A DNA stretch of 48,178 nt from an uncultured SAR86 cluster bacterium. Lineage in GTDB: Bacteria; Pseudomonadota; Gammaproteobacteria; Magnimaribacterales; TMED112. Each line of letters starts with the position of its first letter. The first letter of the stretch is position 1. The stretch spans positions 1 through 48,178 of the forward strand of contig CACIDC010000006.1 in the NCBI GenBank assembly GCA_902585315.1, given 5' to 3'. Of this stretch, positions 33,970 through 43,482 are shown piece after piece. The position numbers and the translations under genes were made by a program. The notes below the pieces were generated by a model. The model was not told the DNA's origin. It saw only the letters and a list, made by a program, of their open reading frames with translations, and did no database searches.

Positions 33970-35234
33970 TGAACGAGTTTATTAAAACGCAAAACCAAAA
34001 AATATCTGAGTATGATTCTGACCTATCAAAATTTCTGGAAGCTGAATCAGATAGACAAGAAGAGCATATTGAATTGATTGCTTCAGAGAATTACGCTTCA
34101 AAAAGAGTGCTAGAAGCACAAGGCAGTGTTTTAACTAATAAATATGCTGAAGGTTACCCCAACAAAAGGTATTACGGTGGTTGTGAGCATGTTGATGGAG
34201 CCGAGACTTTGGCTATAGAAAGAGCAAAAACACTTTTTAATGCAAAATTTGCAAATGTCCAACCACATTCAGGCGCTTCGGCAAATGCCGCTGTTTTTCT
34301 TGCCCTCATGGAGCCAGGCGATACTTTTTTAGGTATGGCTCTTGATCAAGGCGGCCACTTGACGCATGGATCTAAAGTAAATTTTTCAGGGAAAAACTTT
34401 AATGCTATTCAATATGGTTTAGATAAGGTTAGTGGTGATATTGATTACGCAGAGGTAAGAAGATTAGCGCACGAACACAACCCCAAAATGATTGTAGCTG
34501 GATTCTCGGCTTTTATGGGAATCGTAGATTGGAAATTATTCAGAGAAATTGCAGATGAAGTTGGAGCATACCTGATGGTAGATATGGCTCATGTATCAGG
34601 TTTAGTTGCTGGCGGTGTTTATCCCAATCCTGTGGAATTTGCTCACGTTGTTACGAGTACAACGCATAAATCTTTAAGAGGACCAAGATCAGGCATTATT
34701 TTATCTAATGAAGATCAAGAGTTTCAAAAAAAACTAAACTTTGCAGTATTTCCTGGGTCACAAGGAGGACCTTTGATGCATGTGATAGCAGCAAAAGCTG
34801 TCTGTTTTAAAGAGGCAATGACAGATGATTTTAAAGATTACCAAAAACAGATTATTTCTAATGCACAAATAATGTGCGAACAGTTCAAATTAAGAGGATT
34901 TGATTTAGTTCAGGAGAATACAGATAACCACCTAATTTTAATGGATTTGAGAAATAAGAAAGTCACCGGTAAGGAAGTTGAGGAGCTGTTAGGATCAGTA
35001 AATATTACAGTCAATAAAAATTCAATTCCTAATGACCCGGAATCCCCATTTGTAACTTCCGGAATTCGTATCGGAACACCTGCCATAACAACAAGAGGCT
35101 TCAAGAATGACGAAGCAAAAGAAGTAGTCGAATTGATTTGTGATGCAATAGAAAATAAAGAAAACTCTGATGAACTTGATATAGTAAAAGATAAGGTAAA
35201 GGAATTATGCAAAAAATTTCCTGTATATAAATAA
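33969..35234 (+). CDS. glyA: Serine hydroxymethyltransferase
   Basis: A PLP enzyme that converts serine and tetrahydrofolate to glycine and methylene-tetrahydrofolate. The 421-residue protein shows [59 protein letters not shown], and the PLP-Lys segment [15 protein letters not shown]. Length and motifs are standard. It is followed with one-base stop/start overlap (TAATG) by nrdR, a common gammaproteobacterial gene order. Confidence 0.97.
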   Translation: MNEFIKTQNQKISEYDSDLSKFLEAESDRQEEHIELIASENYASKRVLEAQGSVLTNKYAEGYPNKRYYGGCEHVDGAETLAIERAKTLFNAKFANVQPHSGASANAAVFLALMEPGDTFLGMALDQGGHLTHGSKVNFSGKNFNAIQYGLDKVSGDIDYAEVRRLAHEHNPKMIVAGFSAFMGIVDWKLFREIADEVGAYLMVDMAHVSGLVAGGVYPNPVEFAHVVTSTTHKSLRGPRSGIILSNEDQEFQKKLNFAVFPGSQGGPLMHVIAAKAVCFKEAMTDDFKDYQKQIISNAQIMCEQFKLRGFDLVQENTDNHLILMDLRNKKVTGKEVEELLGSVNITVNKNSIPNDPESPFVTSGIRIGTPAITTRGFKNDEAKEVVELICDAIENKENSDELDIVKDKVKELCKKFPVYK

Positions 35235-35686
35235 TGTTTTGTCCATTTTGCTCACATGAAGAAACAAAAGTAGTTGATTCAAGACTTGTAGCAAACGGCT
35301 CACAAATTAAAAGAAGGAGAGAATGCATTAACTGCGGCGAACGATTCTCAACTTATGAGGAAGCTGAGCTGGTAATGCCGAGGATTATAAAATCAAACGA
35401 AAGACGTGAACCATTTGACGAAGAAAAATTACGTGCGGGATTACATAAAGCTCTAGAAAAAAGACCAGTATCTTCTGATCAAATTGAAAATGCACTACAG
35501 AATATTAAGGATTACATTAGAAAAATTGGTGAAAGAGAAATTCAGGCGCAAGTAATAGGTAAACAAGTTATGAATCAGTTAAAGGATTTAGATCAAGTTG
35601 CCTATGTGAGGTTTGCCTCTGTATACCAAAACTTTCAGGACATTAAAGACTTCGCTGATGAAGTCTCTGAGCTATCAAAAAATTAA
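35234..35686 (+). CDS. nrdR: Transcriptional repressor NrdR
   Basis: Zinc-ribbon and ATP-cone repressor of ribonucleotide reductase genes. The 150-residue protein begins MFCPFC with a second pair CINC, giving C3, C6, C31 and C34 as zinc ligands, followed by [11 protein letters not shown]. The ATP-cone starts at about residue 47 ([20 protein letters not shown]) and ends in [13 protein letters not shown]. It precedes ribD, as in E. coli and Pseudomonas, and is linked to it by TAATG. No NrdR box was identified inside the window. Confidence 0.96.
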   Translation: MFCPFCSHEETKVVDSRLVANGSQIKRRRECINCGERFSTYEEAELVMPRIIKSNERREPFDEEKLRAGLHKALEKRPVSSDQIENALQNIKDYIRKIGEREIQAQVIGKQVMNQLKDLDQVAYVRFASVYQNFQDIKDFADEVSELSKN

Positions 35687-36675
35687 TGAATTATACGTCT
35701 CTTATGGAAAGGGCTATAGAAATTTCTATGCCTTTCAAATATCTCGTTAAGCCTAATCCAATGGTTGGTGCTTTAATTGTAAAAGGCGATCAAATAGTTT
35801 CAGAAGGTACACATCAAAAATATGGTGGAGCTCATGCAGAAATAAATTGTTTTCAGGCATTAAAAGAACCAATTACTGATGAACATGAAATGGTTTGTAC
35901 TCTTGAACCATGCAATCATCACGGCAAGACTGGCCCATGCACAGAAAAAATTATTGCTTCAGGAATAAAAAGGATAATTATAGGCAGTTTAGACCCAAAT
36001 CCTAAAGTTGCAGGAACTGGAATAAAAAAACTTCAGGATGCAGGTATAGAGGTAGTTCAAGGCATTCTTGAAGATAAGGTAAAAAAATTAAATAAGTTCT
36101 TTTTTTTCAAACACTTAAACGGAAGACCATTTATAACTATTAAAATTGCTAGTTCAGCTGATGGCAAATCTCATAGCAAGGATGGCAGTTCTACATGGAT
36201 TACATCGAAGAAATCTAGAGAAGATGTCCAATTAATTAGAGCAGAACATGATGCGATTTTAACTGGCGGAAATACAGTTAGAAACGATCAGCCCAGAATG
36301 AATGCCCGCGTAGACTTTGCTCTGAATCAACCAAAAAAAATTCTCCTAACTTCGCAAAATGAATGGAATAGAGATATAGATTTTTTTCAAACATCTGAAG
36401 TTGATTTAATTGCAGAAAAAAATCTACATAAAGTAATTAATACTATAGCTCAGCAAGATATAAATTCTGTTTTAGTCGAAGCTGGACCAAAATTAGTAAG
36501 AGCATTTCTGAAAGAAGATTTATGTGATGAATTGATTGAATATAAGTCACCAAATAATCTAGGAGATGCCAGTGTCCCTTGGTTTGAAGACAACGAGGGA
36601 ATTGATAAATTTAATTTTAATCTTAAATCTTCGTATACAATTGATCGAGATTTAAAAAGTATTTTTACAAAATGA
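35686..36675 (+). CDS. ribD: Riboflavin biosynthesis deaminase/reductase RibD
   Basis: Bifunctional enzyme for the second and third steps of riboflavin synthesis. The N-terminal zinc deaminase has PNPMVGALIV, GGAHAEINCFQAL and CTLEPCNHHGKTGPC. The C-terminal reductase domain begins near residue 145 (FITIKIASSADGKSHSKDG) with DAILTGGNTVRNDQPRMNAR. At 329 residues it is somewhat shorter than E. coli RibD (367), with a trimmed reductase C-terminus. It overlaps ribBA as ATGA. The riboflavin synthase gene that often follows ribD is absent here. Confidence 0.94.
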   Translation: MNYTSLMERAIEISMPFKYLVKPNPMVGALIVKGDQIVSEGTHQKYGGAHAEINCFQALKEPITDEHEMVCTLEPCNHHGKTGPCTEKIIASGIKRIIIGSLDPNPKVAGTGIKKLQDAGIEVVQGILEDKVKKLNKFFFFKHLNGRPFITIKIASSADGKSHSKDGSSTWITSKKSREDVQLIRAEHDAILTGGNTVRNDQPRMNARVDFALNQPKKILLTSQNEWNRDIDFFQTSEVDLIAEKNLHKVINTIAQQDINSVLVEAGPKLVRAFLKEDLCDELIEYKSPNNLGDASVPWFEDNEGIDKFNFNLKSSYTIDRDLKSIFTK

Positions 36676-37751
36676 ATAAAGATGAAATAAAGGATGTAAT
36701 TGCCGATTTAAAAAAAGGCAAAATGGTTATCATTTTAGATGATGAAGATCGAGAGAATGAAGGTGATCTAATTTGTGCCGCTGAAGCGATTACACCGGAA
36801 ATTGTGAACTTTATGGCAACAAATGGTCGAGGCCTAATATGTTTAGCTTTAGATTCTGAAAAATGCGAAAAACTAAACTTACGACCAATGACCAACAATA
36901 ATAAAGCAAGTAATCGAACTGCGTTCACAGTTTCAATTGAAGCTAAGGATGGTATAACTACGGGAATTTCGGCAAAGGACAGAGCCCATACAATTTTGAC
37001 TGCTGTAAATGCAGATGCCACTGAGGATGATATCGTCCAACCAGGACATGTCTTTCCATTACAAGCTATGAAAGGAGGAGTTCTTGCTAGAGCTGGTCAT
37101 ACTGAAGCTGCTTGTGATTTAGCTTCATTAGCTGGCTTTTCAGCAGCTGGTGTAATCTGCGAAGTAATGAACGACGATGGTACTATGGCTCGAAGAGATG
37201 ATCTGCTTAAATTTGGAGAAAAACATAATTTAAAAGTTGGAACTATTGCCGACCTGATTGATTACAAACTCTCTAAAGAATCTACTATTGAAAATGTTCT
37301 TACAAAAGATGTAACAACAGAATTTGGAGAATTTAAGCTAAACGTTTGGAGAGATGTAATCTTTGATGAATATCATTTTTCTCTGACAAAAGGGTCTCCA
37401 GAAAAGGTTGATGTGCCAATGGTTAGAGTCCAGACACAAAGCGTACTTCAAGATACTTTGGGCATAGATGAAATTGGCAAAAAATGGTCAATTAGAAAAT
37501 CATTACAAAAGATTGCTGATGAGGGCACTGGGGTTTTTGTCTTAATTAATCATAGAGATGCAAAAACTTATTGGCTTTCAAATTTGAAAGATGAAAATAT
37601 TGAACCCAAAAGGAATCGTAGAGTTATTGGTATTGGTTCACAGATATTACGAGCGATTGGTTTGAACAAAATTAAGGTTTTGGGAACTCCTACAAAATAT
37701 AGTGGACTATCAGGATTTAATATTGAAATAGAAGGATTTATAGATGAATAA
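36672..37751 (+). CDS. ribBA: 3,4-dihydroxy-2-butanone 4-phosphate synthase with GTP cyclohydrolase II-like domain
   Basis: The N-terminal domain (residues 1-200) makes the four-carbon unit of lumazine: ILDDEDRENEGDLICAAE, FMATNGRGLICLAL, and RAGHTEAACDLASLAG. The C-terminal domain (about 205-359) has the fold region of GTP cyclohydrolase II but lacks its hallmarks. Where an active enzyme has a zinc-binding Cys trio in GSxRCDCG this protein has VLQDTLGIDEIGKKWSIRKS, and no RQEGRG segment is present. The second domain is therefore probably inactive, as in many gammaproteobacterial RibB proteins, and a separate RibA is expected elsewhere. Confidence 0.92.
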   Translation: MNKDEIKDVIADLKKGKMVIILDDEDRENEGDLICAAEAITPEIVNFMATNGRGLICLALDSEKCEKLNLRPMTNNNKASNRTAFTVSIEAKDGITTGISAKDRAHTILTAVNADATEDDIVQPGHVFPLQAMKGGVLARAGHTEAACDLASLAGFSAAGVICEVMNDDGTMARRDDLLKFGEKHNLKVGTIADLIDYKLSKESTIENVLTKDVTTEFGEFKLNVWRDVIFDEYHFSLTKGSPEKVDVPMVRVQTQSVLQDTLGIDEIGKKWSIRKSLQKIADEGTGVFVLINHRDAKTYWLSNLKDENIEPKRNRRVIGIGSQILRAIGLNKIKVLGTPTKYSGLSGFNIEIEGFIDE

Positions 37752-38199
37752 TGCGCCAAGCTTTAATGCTGAATTAAAAAATATAGCAAATAAAAAAATT
37801 CTTGTGGTTTCTACAGTATGGAATAAAGATTTCCTTGCCCCTGCAGTAGAGGAAATTACTGAACATGCAAAGGCAGAGGAAATAGACGTTACACTCAAAT
37901 TTTGCCCAGGTTCCCTTGAATTAGCAGCAACTATCAAAAGAACACTTAAAGTTGTTCAATACGATGGTGTAATTGCACTAGGCCTTGTTATAAAAGGTGA
38001 CACCCCTCACTTCAAATTGGTTTCTAAGCAAACATTTCATGATTTAGGCAAAGTTGCATTAGATTTCGAAACAACTCCATTAGTTAATGGTGTATTAACC
38101 GTTGATAATAAAGTTCAAGCTGAAGAAAGAATCAATCCTGAAAAAATGAACAAAGGAAGGGAGTTTTCAAGTTCTTTATTTCAAATGATGTCTTCCTAA
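37744..38199 (+). CDS. ribH: 6,7-dimethyl-8-ribityllumazine synthase
   Basis: Condenses the RibD and RibB products to lumazine, the direct precursor of riboflavin. The 151-residue sequence has VVSTVWNKDF, PGSLELAATIK, VIALGLVIKGDTPHF with the catalytic His, NGVLTVDNKVQAEER and NKGREFS. The family usually has Arg where this protein has Lys in VIKGDTPHF. The start overlaps ribBA by 8 bases. It is followed by nusB one base after the stop, in the conserved ribH-nusB order. Confidence 0.93.
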   Translation: MNNAPSFNAELKNIANKKILVVSTVWNKDFLAPAVEEITEHAKAEEIDVTLKFCPGSLELAATIKRTLKVVQYDGVIALGLVIKGDTPHFKLVSKQTFHDLGKVALDFETTPLVNGVLTVDNKVQAEERINPEKMNKGREFSSSLFQMMSS

Positions 38200-38200
38200 A

Positions 38201-38620
38201 ATGAAAAATCTTAGTCAGCATAAAGAGAAAGTAAATGCTCGAGAACTTTTAGTTCAAGCCCTTTATGAATATTCTTTTGGTCACAATGAAGCTAAATCAA
38301 TCGAAGAATCTTTTAGGAAAGATTTTACCAAAACCAAGGTAGATTATATTTTTTTTAGAAATACTTTTAATCACATAACCGAAAACATAAAGCAACTTAA
38401 GGAAACTATTCTAGAATCGGCAGAATTAGAAGTCTTTGGAATAAAGTCAATTGAGACAATGGAAGAGAACATTCTTTTAATAATTATGGCTGAGAATGCA
38501 TTGGATGAAACACCTAAAGAGATACTTATTGATGAAGGGGTGAGATTAAGCAAAAAGTTTTGTTCTGAAAACTCCTATAAATTTATCAATGCAACATTAG
38601 AAAAAATATTAGAATCCTAA
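38201..38620 (+). CDS. nusB: Transcription antitermination factor NusB
   Basis: Works with NusE (S10) at boxA sites in rRNA operons. The all-helical 139-residue protein shows ARELLVQALYEYSF at the N-terminus, an internal VDYIFFRNTFNHI, and the C-terminal ILIDEGVRLSKKFCSENSYKFINATLEKI, which matches the family end in the PxxxxINEAVELAKxF pattern in a divergent form. Position after ribH is typical. ATG starts one base past the ribH stop. Confidence 0.9.
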   Translation: MKNLSQHKEKVNARELLVQALYEYSFGHNEAKSIEESFRKDFTKTKVDYIFFRNTFNHITENIKQLKETILESAELEVFGIKSIETMEENILLIIMAENALDETPKEILIDEGVRLSKKFCSENSYKFINATLEKILES

Positions 38621-38621
38621 A

Positions 38622-39395
38622 ATGAGAAAAATTGGTTTTATTGGTTGCGGTCACATGGCTCAAGCGTTAATTAAAGGACTTAAAAGCAATAAGTCTTATG
38701 AGTTGTTGGGCCACGACAGAAACAGTAAAAATATAGCTTGGCTTAAACAGGAAAAGATCACTTCTTATTCATTAAAAGAAGTCTGTCACGAAGCTGATAT
38801 TTTGATGATTTGTGTCAAGCCAAAAGACATGTATGACTTGTGCTCAGAAATGAAAACACATATTGGTAAAGAATTAAAAATAGTAAGTGTTGCTGCCGGC
38901 ATTACTTTAGAAAGCTTAAAAGATGCTCTGTCTGGAGGAAAAGTATATAGAGCTATGCCCAATATTGGTGCCAAGCATAACCTCGGAATAACCAGTATTT
39001 TCTCGCATGAAGAACTGAATGAAATTTTAGATATTTTCAATTATCTTGGAAAAGCCATAGTTGTCGAAGATGAAGACAAAATAAACTTACACACATCACT
39101 CATTGGCAGTGCCCCAGCATTTTACTTTGAAATTATTAATGAATTTGAACATAGGCTAAATGAACTTTTGCCTGATAATGTCTCTAAAAGAGATATAACT
39201 CTTTTATTCTTAACTAGCTTAATTAGCGCAATCCAAAATGGTGAGAATTTGGAAGATTTAATCGAGAGTATTAAATCAAAAGGTGGGACTACCGAAGCTG
39301 GCCTCAACCATTTGTATGAGAATGATTTTATAAAAATTTTTTCCAAAGCTATAGATACAGCTAAGGTTAGAGCAGCAGAATTATCTATGGATTAG
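38622..39395 (+). CDS. proC: Pyrroline-5-carboxylate reductase
   Basis: Reduces pyrroline 5-carboxylate to proline. The 257-residue protein has the Rossmann motif IGFIGCGHMAQALIKGL, CVKPKDM, VSVAAGITLESL, RAMPNIGA, the substrate region GSAPAFYFEIINEF and the C-terminal KGGTTEAGL, where the family usually has PGGTT. It begins one base past the nusB stop and its 3' end overlaps the convergent purA by 15 bases. It is a little shorter than E. coli ProC (269). Confidence 0.92.
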   Translation: MRKIGFIGCGHMAQALIKGLKSNKSYELLGHDRNSKNIAWLKQEKITSYSLKEVCHEADILMICVKPKDMYDLCSEMKTHIGKELKIVSVAAGITLESLKDALSGGKVYRAMPNIGAKHNLGITSIFSHEELNEILDIFNYLGKAIVVEDEDKINLHTSLIGSAPAFYFEIINEFEHRLNELLPDNVSKRDITLLFLTSLISAIQNGENLEDLIESIKSKGGTTEAGLNHLYENDFIKIFSKAIDTAKVRAAELSMD

Positions 39396-40643
39396 ATCTT
39401 CTCTGTTTGGGCCATTGGAAATTAAACTAATCTTCACTCCAACGTAGTCTTCAATAAAGTTTAAAAATTCTTTTGCTTCATCAGGAAGCGAATCATAGTT
39501 TTCGCAATCTGCTAGAGAACAATTCCAACCCTTAAATGCCTTATAGACAGGTTCAGCTTTGTGAAGCATTCTTGACTTAAAGGGAGTATCTTCGCCATTT
39601 ACTTTGTATCCTACGCAAGCTTTTATCTCACCAAAAGCATCTAGAACATCAAGTTTTGTAATGCAAAGCTCAGTTAAGTTATTTAATTTCGCTGAATATT
39701 TAAGAGCTACGAGATCGAGCCAGCCACATCTTCTTGGCCTACCAGTTGTTGCACCAAATTCATGTCCAAGTTCAGCAATTTTTTGCCCTTCTTCACAGAA
39801 TAGTTCAGTTGGAAATGGGCCTGCTCCTACTCTTGTAGTGTAAGCTTTTGCTACTCCTAGAACATCCGAATAAATACTTTTTGGAAAGCCAGAGCCGATT
39901 CCCACGGAAGTAGCTAGAGTATTAGATGAGGTAACATATGGATAAGTACCATAATCAACATCTAATAGAGTACCTTGAGCACCTTCGTATAATATATTTC
40001 CACCCTGCTCATAAATGTTCTCGAGAGTATCCGTAACATCACCAAAATATTTAGATGCCTTTTTGTATGACTGCATTAGCTCGTTGTAAACATCTTCAAA
40101 CGCAAAAGGTTCTGAACCATGAATGTTTTGAATTTGGTAATTATAATATTCAACTAAATTTCTGAGCTTTGTTTCTAGTAGATCGTTATCTTCAAGATCA
40201 AAAGCCTTGATGCTTCTTCTAGCAGTTTTATCCTCATAAGCAGGACCTATGCCTCGACGAGTAGTACCAATTGAATTTTTGTTATCTTCTCTTAGCTGAT
40301 CAATTTTAGCGTGTAAAGGCAACAATAAACTGCAATATCGGCTTATCCTTAACTTGCCCTCGAGATTTATACCTTTTTGCTCTAATTGTTCAATTTCCTC
40401 AAGCAGTGAATCAATGGATAAGATTACGCCTTGACCTATAAAACATGAAACATGGTCATAAAATATCCCTGAAGGTATAAGATGAAGAACAAATTTCTCT
40501 TCTTCCTTATAAATTGTATGGCCAGCGTTATGCCCCCCTTGGAAACGGCAAACTGCATCGAACTTCTTTGAGTAAAAATCTACTATTTTTCCTTTTCCTT
40601 CATCACCCCATTGAGTGCCTACAAGGATCAAGGATTTTTTCAT
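39381..40643 (-). CDS. purA: Adenylosuccinate synthetase
   Basis: First committed step from IMP to AMP, using GTP and aspartate. The 420-residue protein shows the P-loop region VGTQWGDEGKGKIVD, GGHNAGHTI, IGTTRRGIGPAYEDK, QGTLLDVDYGTYPYVTSSN and TTGRPRRCGWLDL. Length is close to the E. coli enzyme (432). The ATG abuts the hflC stop. The hflK-hflC-purA linkage is the E. coli order without the small gene yjeT between. Confidence 0.97.
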   Translation of the reverse strand: MKKSLILVGTQWGDEGKGKIVDFYSKKFDAVCRFQGGHNAGHTIYKEEEKFVLHLIPSGIFYDHVSCFIGQGVILSIDSLLEEIEQLEQKGINLEGKLRISRYCSLLLPLHAKIDQLREDNKNSIGTTRRGIGPAYEDKTARRSIKAFDLEDNDLLETKLRNLVEYYNYQIQNIHGSEPFAFEDVYNELMQSYKKASKYFGDVTDTLENIYEQGGNILYEGAQGTLLDVDYGTYPYVTSSNTLATSVGIGSGFPKSIYSDVLGVAKAYTTRVGAGPFPTELFCEEGQKIAELGHEFGATTGRPRRCGWLDLVALKYSAKLNNLTELCITKLDVLDAFGEIKACVGYKVNGEDTPFKSRMLHKAEPVYKAFKGWNCSLADCENYDSLPDEAKEFLNFIEDYVGVKISLISNGPNREDLIHR

Positions 40644-41513
40644 TTATTCAGGTTCAGATTTATTCAAATACTTAAAGTAATCACTGTCAGGATCTATCAA
40701 TAAGATATCACCTTCGTCATTAAAGGTATTTTTATATGCTTTAAGACTTCTAGTAAAATCATAAAATTCAGGGTCTCTGTTGTACGCCTCAGCATAAGTA
40801 GCTGTTGCAGTAGCGTCGCCCTCACCTCTAACTTTTTCAGCCTCTTTTGTAGCATTAGCCAAAATAATAGTTCTTTGTTTATCGGCATCAGCTCTAATTT
40901 TTTCAGCTGTTTCTCTGCCTTCTGCTCTTAATTGCTCTGCAATTCGGTTCCTCTCAGTTTTCATTCTCTCAAAAACAGAAGCTCTGATTTCTCTTTCAAA
41001 ATCAATCCTTTTTACACGAAAATCTATTATTTCAACACCAAGTTGAGCTGAATCTTCACCAAGAGAATTCTTTAATGCAAGCATCAAACCATCTCGATCA
41101 CCTGAAACAACTTCAATGAGAGTCCGCTTACCAAACTCATTTCTAAGTTTGTCTTTAATTCTTCTTTGCAATGTATCCTCAGCAACTCTACTTTGACCAC
41201 CGTTAGTAGATGTATAGTATGTTTCAGCATCTACAATTTTATATTTAACGAATGAATCAACATTAAGAGGTTTTGCTTCGCTTGAAAGCACTCTGTCAGG
41301 TGGAGTATCAAGTGAACGAATTCGAGCCTCAAATTTTGTTACAGTATCTATAAAAGGTATTTTAAAATTCAAACCAGGCTCTAATGTTCTCTCAAAAGCT
41401 CCAAGTTTTAATAAAATTGCTTTTTCGGTATCCCTAACAATTACTACAGATTGGACCAGTGCTGTTAAAACTAGTACTACTAGCAATGTAATAAAACCGT
41501 TTCTAGTCATCAT
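40644..41513 (-). CDS. hflC: HflC, modulator of FtsH protease
   Basis: SPFH/band 7 membrane protein that forms a large complex with HflK around FtsH. The 289-residue protein has one N-terminal membrane segment (TLLVVLVLTALVQSVVIV-like) followed by the band 7 domain (EKAILLKLGAFERTLEPGLN, RIRSLDTPPDRVLSSEAKPL), and then the long Glu/Arg/Ala-rich coiled coil RAEGRETAEKIRADADKQRT. It overlaps hflK by 11 bases and abuts purA. Confidence 0.95.
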   Translation of the reverse strand: MMTRNGFITLLVVLVLTALVQSVVIVRDTEKAILLKLGAFERTLEPGLNFKIPFIDTVTKFEARIRSLDTPPDRVLSSEAKPLNVDSFVKYKIVDAETYYTSTNGGQSRVAEDTLQRRIKDKLRNEFGKRTLIEVVSGDRDGLMLALKNSLGEDSAQLGVEIIDFRVKRIDFEREIRASVFERMKTERNRIAEQLRAEGRETAEKIRADADKQRTIILANATKEAEKVRGEGDATATATYAEAYNRDPEFYDFTRSLKAYKNTFNDEGDILLIDPDSDYFKYLNKSEPE

Positions 41514-42534
41514 CTTCCTCCTGTTTTTTGATAAGTTGATCTAATGGAAGATAAAGTAAATTATTACCTCCCTCGACATCTATCATGACTTTAGTACTTG
41601 AAGAAAGCACATCCTCTAATGCGTCTATATATAATCTTTCTCTTGTTACTTCCGGAGCTTTATCGTATTCAACTAAAAGTGCTTTGAATCTTTCAGCTTC
41701 ACCCTCAGCTACCGCAATTACTTTTTGTTTATAAGCTTCAGCATCTTGCAGTTGTCTTTGTGCTTCTCCTCTAGCTTGAGGAACAATTGATAATTCATAT
41801 TTTTCAGCTTCATTTCTTAATCTTTCTTTATCTTCTCTTGCTGCAACCACATCTCTAAAAGAATCAATCACTTCAGCTGGTGGTTGTCTTTGTTCGATGT
41901 TGACTTGTTGAACTGAAATGCCAGCATCATAAATATCCAAATATTCTTCAAGCCTTAGTAATATGCCTGAACTTATCGCTGCTGCTCCAGAAGTAAGCAA
42001 GTTATCCATATTATTCTCACCGACTACATGCCTAAGAGCACTCTCAGTTGCTTGTCTAATGGTTATTTCAGGATCTTCAACATTTAATGAGTACTTAACT
42101 AAATCACTGATCGTATACTGCACGTTAAGTTCGATATCTACAATGTTTTCATCTCTTGTTAACATATTAGTTGGCAAAACAAATGTACGGATCTTTGAAA
42201 CATTCTCTTCAGCATATACCTCTTCAATTATAGGAAAATGAAATTGTAGACCGGGACCCAAAACTCGATTGTATTTACCTAGAGTTAGCACAACCAGTCG
42301 ATCTGCCTCATTAACTATTCTTATTCCTAGAAATACATATAAAACCAACAAGCCCATTAAAAGGTATGTGAAAAACTGAAAGTTGAACTTAAAGCTTGCA
42401 CCTCCTCCTTTAAAGCTTCCTCCGCCTGTACTACTAGAAAAAAACATTTTTCTTAATTGTTTAATTGCATCGTCTAAATCTGGGGGTGAATTTTTTCTGC
42501 CCCAAGGATCATTGTCGTTTGGATTCCAACTCAT
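41503..42534 (-). CDS. hflK: HflK, modulator of FtsH protease
   Basis: Partner of HflC in the periplasm-facing SPFH complex that regulates FtsH. The 343-residue protein begins MSWNPNDNDPWGRKNSPPDL, the typical HflK proline/glycine-rich opening. A membrane segment follows at about 53-72, the SPFH domain (ADRLVVLTLGKYNRVLGPGL, NMLTRDENIVDIELNVQY) next, and a C-terminal coiled coil. It is shorter than E. coli HflK (419), mainly by loss of low-complexity tails. It abuts miaA; hfq and hflX, which lie between miaA and hflK in E. coli, are missing. Confidence 0.95.
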   Translation of the reverse strand: MSWNPNDNDPWGRKNSPPDLDDAIKQLRKMFFSSSTGGGSFKGGGASFKFNFQFFTYLLMGLLVLYVFLGIRIVNEADRLVVLTLGKYNRVLGPGLQFHFPIIEEVYAEENVSKIRTFVLPTNMLTRDENIVDIELNVQYTISDLVKYSLNVEDPEITIRQATESALRHVVGENNMDNLLTSGAAAISSGILLRLEEYLDIYDAGISVQQVNIEQRQPPAEVIDSFRDVVAAREDKERLRNEAEKYELSIVPQARGEAQRQLQDAEAYKQKVIAVAEGEAERFKALLVEYDKAPEVTRERLYIDALEDVLSSSTKVMIDVEGGNNLLYLPLDQLIKKQEEDDD

Positions 42535-43482
42535 TTATTTTAGCTCCTTAAGATAAGTCTCTATTGTATCAGAAAAAAATGTTGATTCATTTTGATCTTT
42601 GCCAATTTTAGTTAATGAAATATCAAATTTTTTCATCCATGTTTGTTGCGTCTTAATCAATTTCTTTGTTGCACTAAATGCATCTTGGATAGCATCTTTA
42701 AGAGTTATGGAGCCTTCCACATGAGGAAAAAATTGTTTGTAATTTATTGAGTTCATACTATGTGATTCAGAAGTTAATTTATAGGTATTTATTAATTTCT
42801 CAAGTTCATTTAAAAATCCTTCATTAATAATATTTTTTAATCTTCTTTCTGCAGCTATATCGAGCTCTTTTTTTGCATCATTCATTCCCAAGATTAAACA
42901 CTTTTGACTATCAAAAAACTTGTTTGACGGCTTTTGCTTAAGCAAAGATAGTTTTGTCTTAGTAAGTTTGATAATTTCCAGTGCTCTTTCAACTCGTCTT
43001 GGATTTTTAATATCAATTAATTGAAAAGTTTCAGGATCAAGTTGCTTCAACTCATCAAGCAAATGCTCATAACCTTGATTTTTTTTTACATGATTGATTT
43101 CTTCCCTTAAATTTTCATCTCGTGGAAAATCATGCATACCATCAAAAAGAACTTTATGAAACATCATTGTGCCACCTACAAATAATGGAATCTTATTATT
43201 TTTGATTATGTTTTTTACTGCTGACTCAACGTAATTTAAAAAAAGCCCTACATCGAATTTGGTATCAGGTTTGATTATATCTATTAAGTGATGAGGGATT
43301 CTCTCAAGATCTTGTTTAGATGGTTTGCAAGTTCCAATATTCATATCCTTAAACACCATAGCGCTGTCGACGCTTATGATTTCAAAAGGATATTTTTCAG
43401 CTAGTTTGATTGCAGTATCGGTTTTACCTGAAGCAGTAGGTCCAATTAAAAAAACTGCAGGAGACTGGAATCTATATGTCAT
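42535..43482 (-). CDS. miaA: tRNA dimethylallyltransferase
   Basis: Adds a dimethylallyl group to A37 of tRNAs that read codons starting with U. The 315-residue protein has the P-loop GPTASGKTDTAIKLAE, the substrate segment ISVDSAMVFKDMNIGTCKPS, HHLIDI, and FVGGTMMFHKVLFDGMHDFP. The usual DSxQVYxxMDIGTAKP appears in divergent form (SAMVFKDMNIGTCKP). Dimethylallyl diphosphate would come from the MEP pathway begun by Dxs. It overlaps waaA by 11 bases and abuts hflK. Confidence 0.94.
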   Translation of the reverse strand: MTYRFQSPAVFLIGPTASGKTDTAIKLAEKYPFEIISVDSAMVFKDMNIGTCKPSKQDLERIPHHLIDIIKPDTKFDVGLFLNYVESAVKNIIKNNKIPLFVGGTMMFHKVLFDGMHDFPRDENLREEINHVKKNQGYEHLLDELKQLDPETFQLIDIKNPRRVERALEIIKLTKTKLSLLKQKPSNKFFDSQKCLILGMNDAKKELDIAAERRLKNIINEGFLNELEKLINTYKLTSESHSMNSINYKQFFPHVEGSITLKDAIQDAFSATKKLIKTQQTWMKKFDISLTKIGKDQNESTFFSDTIETYLKELK

